Positions 34,561 through 41,555 of a stretch of DNA of 64,000 nucleotides are shown here, piece by piece. The DNA is taken from assembly GCA_965268675.1 (NCBI GenBank), contig OZ254179.1:992001-1056000 (forward strand), written 5' to 3'. Source of the stretch: AAA044-D11 sp009705075. GTDB taxonomy: Bacteria; Actinomycetota; Actinomycetes; Nanopelagicales; Nanopelagicaceae. Position 1 is the stretch's first letter. Each line of letters starts with the position of its first letter. The notes beneath the pieces are model-generated. The model had not been told where the DNA came from. It ran no database searches and saw only the letters and a list, made by a program, of their open reading frames with translations. A program made the position numbers and the translations under genes.

Positions 34561-35292
34561 ATGACATATCAATTGCGTGACCTAACTGGAAAAGTTGTAA
34601 TCATCACTGGCGCCACCGCAGGAATTGGTGCTGCAGCTGCAAAGGCCCTTGTTGAAATGGGCTGCAAAGTTGTACTAAATGCCAGAAATGAACCCCGCCT
34701 CAAAGAGATGGTCTCCGCACTTGGCCCAAACGCCGTTTATGTTGCCGGTGATTGTTCTGAACCAGACCTTGCTCGCAAGGTAGCAAAGGCTGCGATTGAT
34801 AACTTCGGAACCATCGATGCAGTTGTTCCAAATGCCGGAATTGGTTTCTACGGTTCAATCCTTGATCACAGCGATGATGATGTAAATCGAATGATGCGCA
34901 CAAATTATGAAGGCACAGTCCACATGATTCGCGCCGCGCTTCCAACCATGTTGGAGAAGAAAGAGGGCGATGTAATTATCGTTGCATCAGTCGCTGGTTT
35001 CCGCGGAGGCGATATCGAAGCTATCTATGCTGGTACGAAACATGCTCAAGTTGGTTTCGCTGGTTCACTTGATCGTGAACTTCGTGCGAAGGGCGTTCGT
35101 GTTGCACTTGTCTGCCCTGCAGGCACCGAGACCGAATTCGCACTAGGCGTTGGTCGTACTGCCGGTGAACCTAAATTGAAGACTTATCTCCGTCCTGAAG
35201 ATGTTGCTTTTCAAATCACAACCATCATGAGCCAGCCACGTACGGTACGCACACATGTATGGAAAATGTGGTCGATGCAGCAAGACTCGTGA
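34561..35292 (+). CDS. SDR family oxidoreductase
   Basis: A 243-residue classical SDR: VVIITGATAGIGAAAAKALV, PNAGIGFYG, catalytic Ser in VIIVASVAGFRGG, and Tyr/Lys in AIYAGTKHAQ. C-terminal RPEDVAFQITTIMSQP is like the YdfG/serine-3-dehydrogenase-type group. Substrate unknown. Its stop overlaps the GTG start of the TspO gene, so the two are co-translated. Confidence 0.85.
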   Translation: MTYQLRDLTGKVVIITGATAGIGAAAAKALVEMGCKVVLNARNEPRLKEMVSALGPNAVYVAGDCSEPDLARKVAKAAIDNFGTIDAVVPNAGIGFYGSILDHSDDDVNRMMRTNYEGTVHMIRAALPTMLEKKEGDVIIVASVAGFRGGDIEAIYAGTKHAQVGFAGSLDRELRAKGVRVALVCPAGTETEFALGVGRTAGEPKLKTYLRPEDVAFQITTIMSQPRTVRTHVWKMWSMQQDS

Positions 35293-35762
35293 GAATTTCA
35301 CCTGCACTCTCTTCAGCGATTGGCATCGCTTTAGTCGCTATTTACGCCTTTGGATCTGGCGCGTTAATGTCGAACAATTCAAGAATTTGGTACAACAATC
35401 TAAATGCACCATCCTGGCAACCACCGGATTTTATCTTTGGAATCATCTGGCCCTATAACTTTATTCTTCTTGGGGTCAGTGCCTACACCGTCGCACATCG
35501 CCTATCGACAGCTCTAACGATTACTTTCCTGGCGGTTTTCGCTACTTCAATTGCCTGTGCTCTTAACTGGGCCTATCAGTTCTATCATCCACACAACCTG
35601 AACGCCGCCGCTATCTCGCTCGCACTAGTAGCGCTTTTAACAATTCCACTTCTCGTAATTACATTCCGCGCATCACTTTGGACTGGTATTGCTTTAATTC
35701 CCTATCAACTCTGGGTAACAACCGCAACCGTTTTGAGTTTTTCTTACAGCAAACTTAACTAG
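35289..35762 (+). CDS. tspO: TspO/MBR family protein (tryptophan-rich sensory protein)
   Basis: About 157 residues from the GTG at 35289 that overlaps the SDR stop (GTGA); an earlier ATG would put 11 codons inside the SDR gene. Five membrane helices and the TspO pattern NNLNAPSWQPPDFIFGIIWPYNF, with later NWAYQFYHPHNLNAA. TspO proteins bind porphyrins and isoprenoids and in photosynthetic bacteria respond to light and oxygen. The heliorhodopsin and SOUL haem-protein genes nearby make a porphyrin or photo-stress role plausible (inference). Confidence 0.82.
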   Translation: MRISPALSSAIGIALVAIYAFGSGALMSNNSRIWYNNLNAPSWQPPDFIFGIIWPYNFILLGVSAYTVAHRLSTALTITFLAVFATSIACALNWAYQFYHPHNLNAAAISLALVALLTIPLLVITFRASLWTGIALIPYQLWVTTATVLSFSYSKLN

Positions 35763-36166
35763 CCCTTCACCACCGCTTTAACAATCGCTTCGGGAGTTGG
35801 GTTTTCTCCAATGATTTCATCAATATTTGTGGGGGTTCCATTAATTTTTGCGGCGGCCAGAAAAGCAAGCTGCGTAGCAATATCAGTCATCCAATACATT
35901 GCTGATGGTCCTGCCCGATCCAAGATTCGCTCGGCCTGATCAATTCGCGCATCAGAAAACTTTTCAACACCGTTCTTATCATCTTCAATTATCGCCAATA
36001 AATATTGTTTTATCTCAAAGGCAATTCCGGTTTTGTCGCCATCGTTTTCAACTATTGCCTTGAGTTCAGCATCCAAGCCACGAAGCCTCTTACCCTCACG
36101 CTTCTTTCTCGCCCTACGCTCCAGATACAAATAGACCAAAGCTGCAATGAATAGGAATTCAAACAT
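35759..36166 (-). CDS. Membrane-anchored protein of unknown function
   Basis: A 135-residue protein with one N-terminal hydrophobic helix (about 2-16, MFEFLFIAALVYLYLE), a basic segment RRARKKREGKRLRG, and a helical cytoplasmic part with an acidic stretch. No family recognised. SD GAGAGGGG precedes the ATG. It converges with tspO, overlapping its stop by a few bases. Confidence 0.55.
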   Translation of the reverse strand: MFEFLFIAALVYLYLERRARKKREGKRLRGLDAELKAIVENDGDKTGIAFEIKQYLLAIIEDDKNGVEKFSDARIDQAERILDRAGPSAMYWMTDIATQLAFLAAAKINGTPTNIDEIIGENPTPEAIVKAVVKG

Positions 36167-36249
36167 TTATGTGCCCCTCTCGATAATCCAAAGCTACGCC
36201 CCATGACCGACAGACCAACCTAATCCCACTTAAACCTGAAACTTGCGGT

Positions 36250-36255
36250 TACCCT
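36250..36255 (+). promoter_or_regulatory. -10 element of the heliorhodopsin gene (leaderless pattern)
   Basis: TACCCT, seven bases (TTTACTC) before the ATG at 36263, with no ribosome site. Matches the spacing of other SD-less genes in this window and marks 36263 as the native start. Confidence 0.35.
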
Positions 36256-36262
36256 TTTACTC

Positions 36263-37024
36263 ATGAGCAAATAGATCACCGCCCAAAACCTTCGAAAAGT
36301 TAACGTCCTTGCTGGAATCCTGCACTTGGCCCAAATGGCCGCAGTCCTTGCGTTAAGCAACGACTTCGCACTTCCAATCACAGCGACCTATATGTCTGGC
36401 CCTCCAGGATCAACTTTTGCTGAACCAATTGTTCTCTTTAATACACCAGTCGGCTTAACAGTTGCAATCTTCCTAGGGTTATCTGCGCTGGCACATTTCA
36501 TTGTCGCAAGCCCAAAGTTCTTCCCTCGTTACAGCGCTGGTATCGCGGCAAAACGAAACTATTTCCGCTGGGTTGAATATGCAATTAGCTCTTCAGTAAT
36601 GATTGTTCTAATTGCTCAAGTAACAGGTGTTGCTGAAATTTCCGCAATAATCTCAATCTTCGGTGTCAATGCATCAATGATTTTATTTGGCTGGTTGCAA
36701 GAGAAATATGAGAACCCAGGAAGTGGTGGCTGGCTGCCATTCATCTTTGGTTGCATCACGGGAATCGTTCCTTGGATCGCACTTCTCTTCTATGTCTTCT
36801 CAATCGGTGGTCCTGGAGATACTTCAGCACCAGCATTTGTCTACGGAATTGTTTTGACCATATTTATCTTCTTCAACTCATTCGCACTTGTGCAATGGTT
36901 GCAATACAAGAAGGTCGGCAAATGGTCTGAATATATTCGCGGTGAGCGTACTTACATCACTCTCTCATTGGTGGCTAAGTCGCTGCTTGCTTGGCAGATC
37001 TTCGCAAATACTTTAATCTCTTAA
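36263..37024 (+). CDS. Heliorhodopsin, with in-frame TAG at codon 4
   Basis: Seven-helix retinal protein of the heliorhodopsin family (inverted topology, light sensor-like). The region from 36275 on encodes ITAQNLRKVNVLAGILHLAQ and on through ALSNDFALPITATYMSGPPG, WVEYAISSSVMIVLIAQ (Glu counter-ion), FGVNASMILFGWLQEKYE, NSFALVQWLQYKK and the retinal Lys in SLVAKSLLAWQIF. It aligns over its length with the reference heliorhodopsin 48C12 as I recall it. But the ATG at 36263 reads M-S-K-TAG: a stop at 36272-36274, and the next ATG/GTG/TTG (TTG 36326, ATG 36335) would delete much of helix A. So either a recent nonsense mutation, a base error, or non-canonical initiation. Flanked by a divergent gene and a convergent SOUL gene. 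Confidence 0.9.
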
Positions 37025-37543
37025 CAGAACGGGAATTACAATCTCGTTGTATTGCAAGAATCCTGGTTTGAATGGTGGATCGAAACGACAAATCCGAGTT
37101 TCGCCAGATAGCGCAATATTCTCTCTCGCTGCCGCGGCCCGTAATTCCTTAATTTTTCGCTCCGACAACGCTTCGGTTGCTTTTCCTCGAAATGAAGTGG
37201 CAATACAGGTTTCAGTTTCTAGTTCGCGCAAGACAACTCGTGGATCATTTGGATGAGGCAAGTGACCGAAGGTGCTACCTGTTGGCATCACAAAAGAAAC
37301 AAACCAATCATCGGCTTCACCACCCTCAGCTCTTTGGGCCGCGATAACAGGTGCGGTCATAGCAATTTGTTGTGAGGATTTATTGCCCTTTGAAATGTAT
37401 TTGAAAAGTGAAGAAAATGCGGAACTGGATGCAGTCGAATACTGAGCAGAGACTTTAACTTCTGCGATTACACATGGTGCGTATTCGCGGATTTCAAAAT
37501 CGTCAAAAGGTTGAAGTGTTCGAAACTCCTGCCGCTGTGTCAT
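37013..37543 (-). CDS. SOUL/HBP family haem-binding protein
   Basis: A 176-residue SOUL-domain protein: FRTLQPFDDFEIREYAPCVIAEV, FSSLFKYISKGNKSSQQIAM, TAPVIAAQR, VSFVMPTGSTFGHLPHPNDP and the tail GFLQYNEIVIPV. SOUL proteins bind haem or porphyrin. It overlaps the ribH start by four bases, so it is the last gene of the riboflavin operon; its 3' end overlaps heliorhodopsin by 12 bases. Function in bacteria is poorly known. Confidence 0.85.
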   Translation of the reverse strand: MTQRQEFRTLQPFDDFEIREYAPCVIAEVKVSAQYSTASSSAFSSLFKYISKGNKSSQQIAMTAPVIAAQRAEGGEADDWFVSFVMPTGSTFGHLPHPNDPRVVLRELETETCIATSFRGKATEALSERKIKELRAAAARENIALSGETRICRFDPPFKPGFLQYNEIVIPVLLRD

Positions 37544-37992
37544 ATCAGAATACTAAGCGCCGCGACTGCGCTGTCATAACCCTTATCTTCAAAACTATTT
37601 GGGAATCCCGCACGAGCCTGTGCCTGTTCAATCGTGTCGCACATCAAAACCCCAAAACCAATTGGTTTAGATCTGCTTAGTGACACATCCATGATCCCAG
37701 AAGTCACTCCTTGGCAAACATAATCAAAATGCGGCGTCTGGCCTCGAAGAACTAATCCGACAACTACCGCAACATCAAAGCCAGAATCTAAAGCAAGTTG
37801 AGCGGCAAGTGGCAGCTCGAACGATCCAGCAACTTTTCGAATCTCAACATTAGGGATTCCTGACTCGGCAAATCCTCGGACCGCGCCATCTACAAGTGCT
37901 TGGCAAATTTCAGGATGCCACGATGCACTGATAACAACAGCCTTTAGATTTGAAAAGTTTTTGATTTCTAAATCTGGAGCTTTTCCTGCCAT
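37540..37992 (-). CDS. ribH: 6,7-dimethyl-8-ribityllumazine synthase
   Basis: A 150-residue lumazine synthase, penultimate riboflavin step, condensing the ribitylaminouracil with dihydroxybutanone phosphate. It carries VVISASWHPEICQALVDGAV, VAGSFELPLAAQLAL (substrate loop), VVGLVLRGQTPHFDYVCQGV with catalytic His, and PIGFGVLMCDTIEQAQAR. Full length. Its start overlaps the ribBA stop by one base. Confidence 0.95.
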   Translation of the reverse strand: MAGKAPDLEIKNFSNLKAVVISASWHPEICQALVDGAVRGFAESGIPNVEIRKVAGSFELPLAAQLALDSGFDVAVVVGLVLRGQTPHFDYVCQGVTSGIMDVSLSRSKPIGFGVLMCDTIEQAQARAGFPNSFEDKGYDSAVAALSILI

Positions 37993-39188
37993 TAGATCTC
38001 CCCTAACGAGTGACTCAGTAAATCGCGTTTACTTCTTAGATATTCCTTATTGAACTCATTTGCCGGAACTTGCAACGTTCTACCTTTATAGCTAATTCCA
38101 GAACTCTCAAAGGCAGCTAACTTCTCTGGGTTATTTGTAAGTAGCTCAATCTGCGATATCCCTAAGGCTTTAATAATCTCGATTGCATCACCATAAGATC
38201 TTTCATCAACGCCATGGCCTAGTGAAATATTTGCTTCCAAAGTATTTTGCCCGGCATCCTGCAGAGCATATGCTCGAATTTTCTCGCTAAGCCCGATCCC
38301 TCGGCCTTCGTGATCGCGTAAGTAGATAATCAATCCAGATCCGCGCTCTTCAATTTTGCTAATCGCCTGCATTAATTGCGGCCCGCAATCACAACGAAGC
38401 GAACCAAATGCATCTCCAGTTAAACACTCAGAATGAATTCGAGTTAAGAGATTCGCTTCCGTTAAATCACCAAGTGCCAATATTGCGTGCTCTGCGCCAT
38501 TGCGTGAGATAAATGTCGAGATCTGCCATTCGCGCTCCCCGATTGGAAGCTTTGCCCATTGGAAATCAAATCGTCTTTGACTTACTTTCCTTCCAATGTT
38601 TGCTTTAATCTCTTCAATCGTAATTTTCTTAATCGCATGTTCCGCCGCAAAAGCTTCAAGCGCTGCCCCGCGCATCATCGAGCCATCATCGTTAACCAAC
38701 TCAGAAATAACAGCAACTGGATAAGAATCGGTTAATTCACATAACGCGATTCCAGCTTCGGTATGTCCGGCTCTCTCATGAACGCCGCCATCAACTGCAA
38801 CAAGTGGAAATATGTGGCCAGGCCTTAAAAAGTCTGAAGCCTTCGCTCTTGGGTTAGCTATTGCGCGAAGCGTATTTGCACGCTCTTCTGCGCTAATCCC
38901 GGTAGTTCTTCCTTCAATTAAATCCACTGAAACGGTGAATGCAGTTTCGTGGCTATCTTCATTTCGTGCAACCATCATCGGAAGTTTCAAACGCCTCGCA
39001 GTCGCATCGGTAACCACGCCACAGATAACCCCCGAAGTATGGCGAACCATAAAACCAATCCGTTCGGTAGTTGCTTTCTCTGCAAGCAGGATTAAATCGC
39101 CCTCATTTTCGCGATTAGAGTCATCGGTGACAATCAAGAATTTTCCAGCCTTAAAATCTTCTAGTGCAGCCTTAAAATCACTCATCAC
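37992..39188 (-). CDS. ribBA: Bifunctional DHBP synthase / GTP cyclohydrolase II
   Basis: A 398-residue RibBA. N-terminal half (about 1-200): dihydroxybutanone phosphate synthase with DDSNRENEGDLILLAE, FMVRHTSGVICGV, RPGHIFPLVA and HTEAGIALCEL. C-terminal half (about 205-398): GTP cyclohydrolase II with RIHSECLTGDAFGSLRCDCG (zinc cysteines), LRDHEGRGIGLSEKIRAYALQ and LTNNPEKLAAFESSGI. Both catalytic sets look intact. Overlaps ribE by four bases. Confidence 0.96.
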   Translation of the reverse strand: MMSDFKAALEDFKAGKFLIVTDDSNRENEGDLILLAEKATTERIGFMVRHTSGVICGVVTDATARRLKLPMMVARNEDSHETAFTVSVDLIEGRTTGISAEERANTLRAIANPRAKASDFLRPGHIFPLVAVDGGVHERAGHTEAGIALCELTDSYPVAVISELVNDDGSMMRGAALEAFAAEHAIKKITIEEIKANIGRKVSQRRFDFQWAKLPIGEREWQISTFISRNGAEHAILALGDLTEANLLTRIHSECLTGDAFGSLRCDCGPQLMQAISKIEERGSGLIIYLRDHEGRGIGLSEKIRAYALQDAGQNTLEANISLGHGVDERSYGDAIEIIKALGISQIELLTNNPEKLAAFESSGISYKGRTLQVPANEFNKEYLRSKRDLLSHSLGEI

Positions 39189-39787
39189 TTATCCCCCTTT
39201 GCAAGTAAACGCTCGACATACTTTGCAAGCACATCTACTTCAACATTCACCAGATCTCCGGCCTTTTTTGCAGATAAATTTGTCCGTTCCAAGGTTTCCG
39301 GAATTAACCAGACCGTTACGACGTTAGTTGCATCATTTATCTCGCCGACAGTTAGTGAAACGCCATCGAGTGCGATGGATCCTTGATTCACAATGTATTT
39401 AGCCAAATGTTCTGGAACCGTGATGTCGAATTGTGCCCACTTACCTCCAGGCGTTAAACCAATAACGCTTGCAACCCCGTCAACATGCCCTTGCACCATA
39501 TGCCCACCCATGCGGGCGTTTAGCTGCGCTGCGAGTTCAAGGTTCACCGAGCTTCCAACAACAGTCTGGGAAAGTGAAGTTAGCGCCAAGGTTTGAACCA
39601 TCACATCTGCCGTGAACTCACTTCCTGATACTGATGTCGCAGTTAAGCAGACACCATTTACCGCAACTGAATCACCTAATTTAATCTCTGAGATAAGGCC
39701 AGGTGCCTTGATTGTGAAGATTGCAGAATCAACACCTTTGACGATTGAAGTAACGCTTCCAAGTTCTGAAATAAGTCCAGTAAACAT
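39185..39787 (-). CDS. ribE: Riboflavin synthase, alpha chain
   Basis: A 200-residue riboflavin synthase with two similar beta-barrel halves. MFTGLISELGSVTSI opens the protein; SVAVNGVCLTATSV and its repeat SIALDGVSLTVGEI mark the halves, with RMGGHMVQGHVDGVASV between. It dismutates two lumazines to riboflavin. Overlaps ribD by one base (TGATG). Confidence 0.95.
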   Translation of the reverse strand: MFTGLISELGSVTSIVKGVDSAIFTIKAPGLISEIKLGDSVAVNGVCLTATSVSGSEFTADVMVQTLALTSLSQTVVGSSVNLELAAQLNARMGGHMVQGHVDGVASVIGLTPGGKWAQFDITVPEHLAKYIVNQGSIALDGVSLTVGEINDATNVVTVWLIPETLERTNLSAKKAGDLVNVEVDVLAKYVERLLAKGDK

Positions 39788-40812
39788 CAGCCACTACTTC
39801 CAACGCGATAAACCGATTTAACATCGCCGGCTAAAACCTCAGTACTTATATGTTCTAAACGCATCTGATCTTCAATTGTTGATTGAAAGTCGCGGGAGTA
39901 GAAAGACTTTCCGGAGCCCAGAAGTGAAGGTGCCTGATAAATAATTAACTCATCGATGAAGCCCGCATTGACAAGAGCACTTGCAAATTGTGGCCCGGCC
40001 TCTACAAACACTTGATTTATCTCCAATTCATTTAGCTTGGCAACCAAGAGATCTAGATCTTTCGATTTCACAAGAACAGTCTCAGCGGCGCCATCAAAGA
40101 TATTCGAACCCGAAGGTAGCTCTTGTTCGCCACAAATCACGCGAATTGGATTGCGAGTAAAACCCGAAAATTCGCCACGTGGAATCAAGTGTGGATTATC
40201 GACAGCAACAGTGTTTGTCCCAACAAGGATTGCATCGGATTGACGACGTAGCTTCTGGACATCACTTCGAGACACTTCGTTACTAATCCACTTTGAAGTT
40301 CCATCCGATGCTGCAATCTTGGCATCGAGAGTTGTTGCTACCTTCCAGATAAAGAATGGACGCTTCTTCGCAATCTTTGTGAGCCATGCACGATTGGAAT
40401 ACGCAGCTTCTTCACTAAGAACCCCAGAAAGAACTTTGACACCTGCAGCTCGCAACACATCTGCGCCACCGGCAGCAATCAGATTTGGATCTTCAACTGC
40501 GAATACCACGGTGGAAATTCCTGAATCGATTATTGCCTTTGTGCACGGACCAGTTCTTCCAGTATGGCTACATGGTTCTAAGGTCACAACGAGCGTTGCG
40601 CCTTTTGCACGCTCACCTGCGTTAGCTATTGCAACGACTTCGGCATGATCGCTGCTCAACGCCCGATCATGAAAACCTTCCCCGACAATATTTCCACTTG
40701 CATCAATAACCACGGCGCCAACAATTGGATTAGGCGCACACTTTCCTAAACCTTTTTCCGACAGGGCAATGGCACGTTGCATCGCAACTGTGTAATCCAT
40801 ATTTACCCCCAC
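39787..40812 (-). CDS. ribD: Bifunctional deaminase-reductase RibD
   Basis: A 341-residue RibD. Deaminase domain (about 1-145) has zinc ligands in SSDHAEVVAI and LEPCSHTGRTGPC; reductase domain (about 150-341) starts PFFIWKVATTLDAKIAASDG and includes DAILVGTNTVAVDNPHL and VFVEAGPQFASALVNAG. First gene of the riboflavin operon, directly behind an FMN riboswitch. Confidence 0.95.
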   Translation of the reverse strand: MGVNMDYTVAMQRAIALSEKGLGKCAPNPIVGAVVIDASGNIVGEGFHDRALSSDHAEVVAIANAGERAKGATLVVTLEPCSHTGRTGPCTKAIIDSGISTVVFAVEDPNLIAAGGADVLRAAGVKVLSGVLSEEAAYSNRAWLTKIAKKRPFFIWKVATTLDAKIAASDGTSKWISNEVSRSDVQKLRRQSDAILVGTNTVAVDNPHLIPRGEFSGFTRNPIRVICGEQELPSGSNIFDGAAETVLVKSKDLDLLVAKLNELEINQVFVEAGPQFASALVNAGFIDELIIYQAPSLLGSGKSFYSRDFQSTIEDQMRLEHISTEVLAGDVKSVYRVGSSG

Positions 40813-40850
40813 TCAACAATCGAGTTTCCGGGGTGGGTGCATGAAAGCAG

Positions 40851-40879
40851 AAAAAGGGTAGGCGACATACCTACCTTTT
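40851..40879 (-). terminator. Terminator-like hairpin of the FMN riboswitch
   Basis: Stem GGTAGG / CCTACC with a seven-base loop; on the minus strand it is followed by CTTTTTCTGCTTT. Position between the RFN element and the ribD start fits the expression platform: termination when FMN is bound. Confidence 0.7.
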
Positions 40880-40883
40880 GTTG

Positions 40884-41000
40884 ATTCCTCTCATCCGGAC
40901 TTTAACCGTCGGTCTCAGAATTTCACTGAGTCAACCGATACCTGGCTGGCATCGGGTCGCGGACTATAACCGCCGGTTCGAAATTACATCGACCCCGGAA
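40884..41000 (-). ncRNA. FMN riboswitch (RFN element) upstream of ribD
   Basis: Read on the minus strand the segment shows the conserved RFN elements in order: ACCGGCGGTTATAGTCCGCG, a ...CCGATGCCAGCCAGGTATCGG arm, TGACTCAGTGAAATTCTGAG, ACCGACGGTTAAAGTCCGGATG and GAGAGGA. It senses FMN and controls the ribD-ribE-ribBA-ribH-SOUL operon. Confidence 0.93.
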
Positions 41001-41057
41001 ACAACATCGAAATTCTAGCGGGGCTCCTGACATTGCGCGAATGGAAACCCATTTAAG

Positions 41058-41092
41058 AAAATGGCCCCCGGCGACTAATTCGGGAGCCATTT
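41058..41092 (-). terminator. Terminator downstream of the tRNA-like gene
   Basis: Stem AAATGGC-CCCG / CGGG-GCCATTT with one bulge, followed on the minus strand by TTTTCTTAAAT. It lies eight bases past the tRNA 3' end and upstream of the riboswitch. Confidence 0.75.
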
Positions 41093-41100
41093 GGTGTGCG

Positions 41101-41174
41101 AGTGACTGGTGGGAATCGAACCCACGACATCCACTTTAGTCAAAAGGGTGCTCTATCCACTGAGCTACAGCCAC
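41101..41174 (-). tRNA. tRNA-like gene with an irregular anticodon arm
   Basis: Minus strand folds as a tRNA body: acceptor GTGGCTG / CAGTCAC (one G-U), D arm GCTC-AGTGGATA-GAGC, T arm GTGGG-TTCGATT-CCCAC, 74 bases, no encoded CCA. The anticodon arm is one base too long (18, not 17). Read one way it gives stem CCCTT/AAGTG with a C-U mismatch and anticodon GAC (Val) with a six-base variable loop; read the other way, an eight-base loop TTGACTAA with a mismatched stem. Isotype therefore cannot be assigned; it may be a degenerate tRNA or a frameshift-type tRNA. Sixteen bases of this arm recur at 41300-41315. Confidence 0.65.
41136..41151 (+). repeat. Direct repeat, copy 1 (inside tRNA-like gene)
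   Basis: TTAGTCAAAAGGGTGC, identical to 41300-41315. It covers the anticodon arm, a common site for integrase attachment cores. Confidence 0.7.
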
Positions 41175-41299
41175 TCGCTTGCGAAAGTTAGCCCTTACTA
41201 CGCTCCGTTAATTTTTCTAAATACTATTTTGTGAACAATAGATCGATGTGTATTAATAATTTAAGACAGAATAGAAATCTAATGTTAACCTTCTACAAC

Positions 41300-41315
41300 T
41301 TAGTCAAAAGGGTGC
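41300..41315 (+). repeat. Direct repeat, copy 2
   Basis: Second exact copy of TTAGTCAAAAGGGTGC, 164 bases from the first, in non-coding DNA without a tRNA around it. Candidate attachment-site remnant. The rest of 41175-41411 holds an AT-rich stretch and the hairpin at 41334-41365, no gene. Confidence 0.6.
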
Positions 41316-41333
41316 AGTTCCAACTACAACAAC

Positions 41334-41365
41334 AAGAGCCTCGCAAAGATATTTGTGGGGCTCTT
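41334..41365 (+). terminator. Hairpin between the repeat and the DUF2256 gene
   Basis: Stem AAGAGCC-CGCAAA / TTTGTG-GGCTCTT with a four-base loop, followed by TTTGCATTTCAT. Looks like a terminator or the end of a small RNA; no gene on the plus strand precedes it, so its origin is unclear. Confidence 0.5.
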
Positions 41366-41399
41366 TGCATTTCATACTGAGAACTCAGGCGCGCTGACT

Positions 41400-41405
41400 T
41401 ACCAT
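41400..41405 (+). promoter_or_regulatory. -10 element of the DUF2256-photolyase pair (leaderless pattern)
   Basis: TACCAT, six bases (TGCGCA) ahead of the ATG at 41412; CTGAGA lies 17 bases upstream as a possible -35. No ribosome site. Confidence 0.45.
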
Positions 41406-41411
41406 TGCGCA

Positions 41412-41555
41412 ATGTCTCGGGTAGCCAAGGTTAAGAATGGTTTCAAACCAAAAACCTGTGCGCGCTGCGGCCTGGAATTCGAATGGCGCAAGAAATGGGC
41501 GAAGAACTGGGATGACGTTAAATACTGCAGTGATCGTTGTCGTGAGAATAAATGA
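41412..41555 (+). CDS. DUF2256 protein, photolyase partner
   Basis: A 47-residue protein from the ATG at 41412 (an upstream start at 41355 lacks support). It holds the DUF2256 zinc-ribbon-like motif KTCARCGLEFEWRKKW and YCSDRCR, two CxxC-type pairs. DUF2256 genes commonly sit beside cryptochrome/photolyase genes. Its stop overlaps the photolyase start by four bases (ATGA), so the two are coupled. Confidence 0.85.
   Translation: MSRVAKVKNGFKPKTCARCGLEFEWRKKWAKNWDDVKYCSDRCRENK

Noticed and set aside
36326..37024. Heliorhodopsin beginning at TTG 36326
   Set aside because: That start would delete much of the first helix, whose coding sequence is intact just upstream of it in the same frame.
36263..37024. 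Proton-pumping actinorhodopsin
   Set aside because: Sequence follows the heliorhodopsin pattern (WVEY counter-ion region, FGVNASMILFGWLQE) and lacks the pump motifs of actinorhodopsins.
41175..41411. tmRNA or other known structural RNA
   Set aside because: The hairpin and repeat alone do not show a tRNA-like domain with a tag reading frame; nothing else matches.
41355..41411. Longer N terminus for the DUF2256 protein
   Set aside because: It would run through the terminator-like hairpin region and the promoter element; the conserved domain starts after the ATG at 41412.
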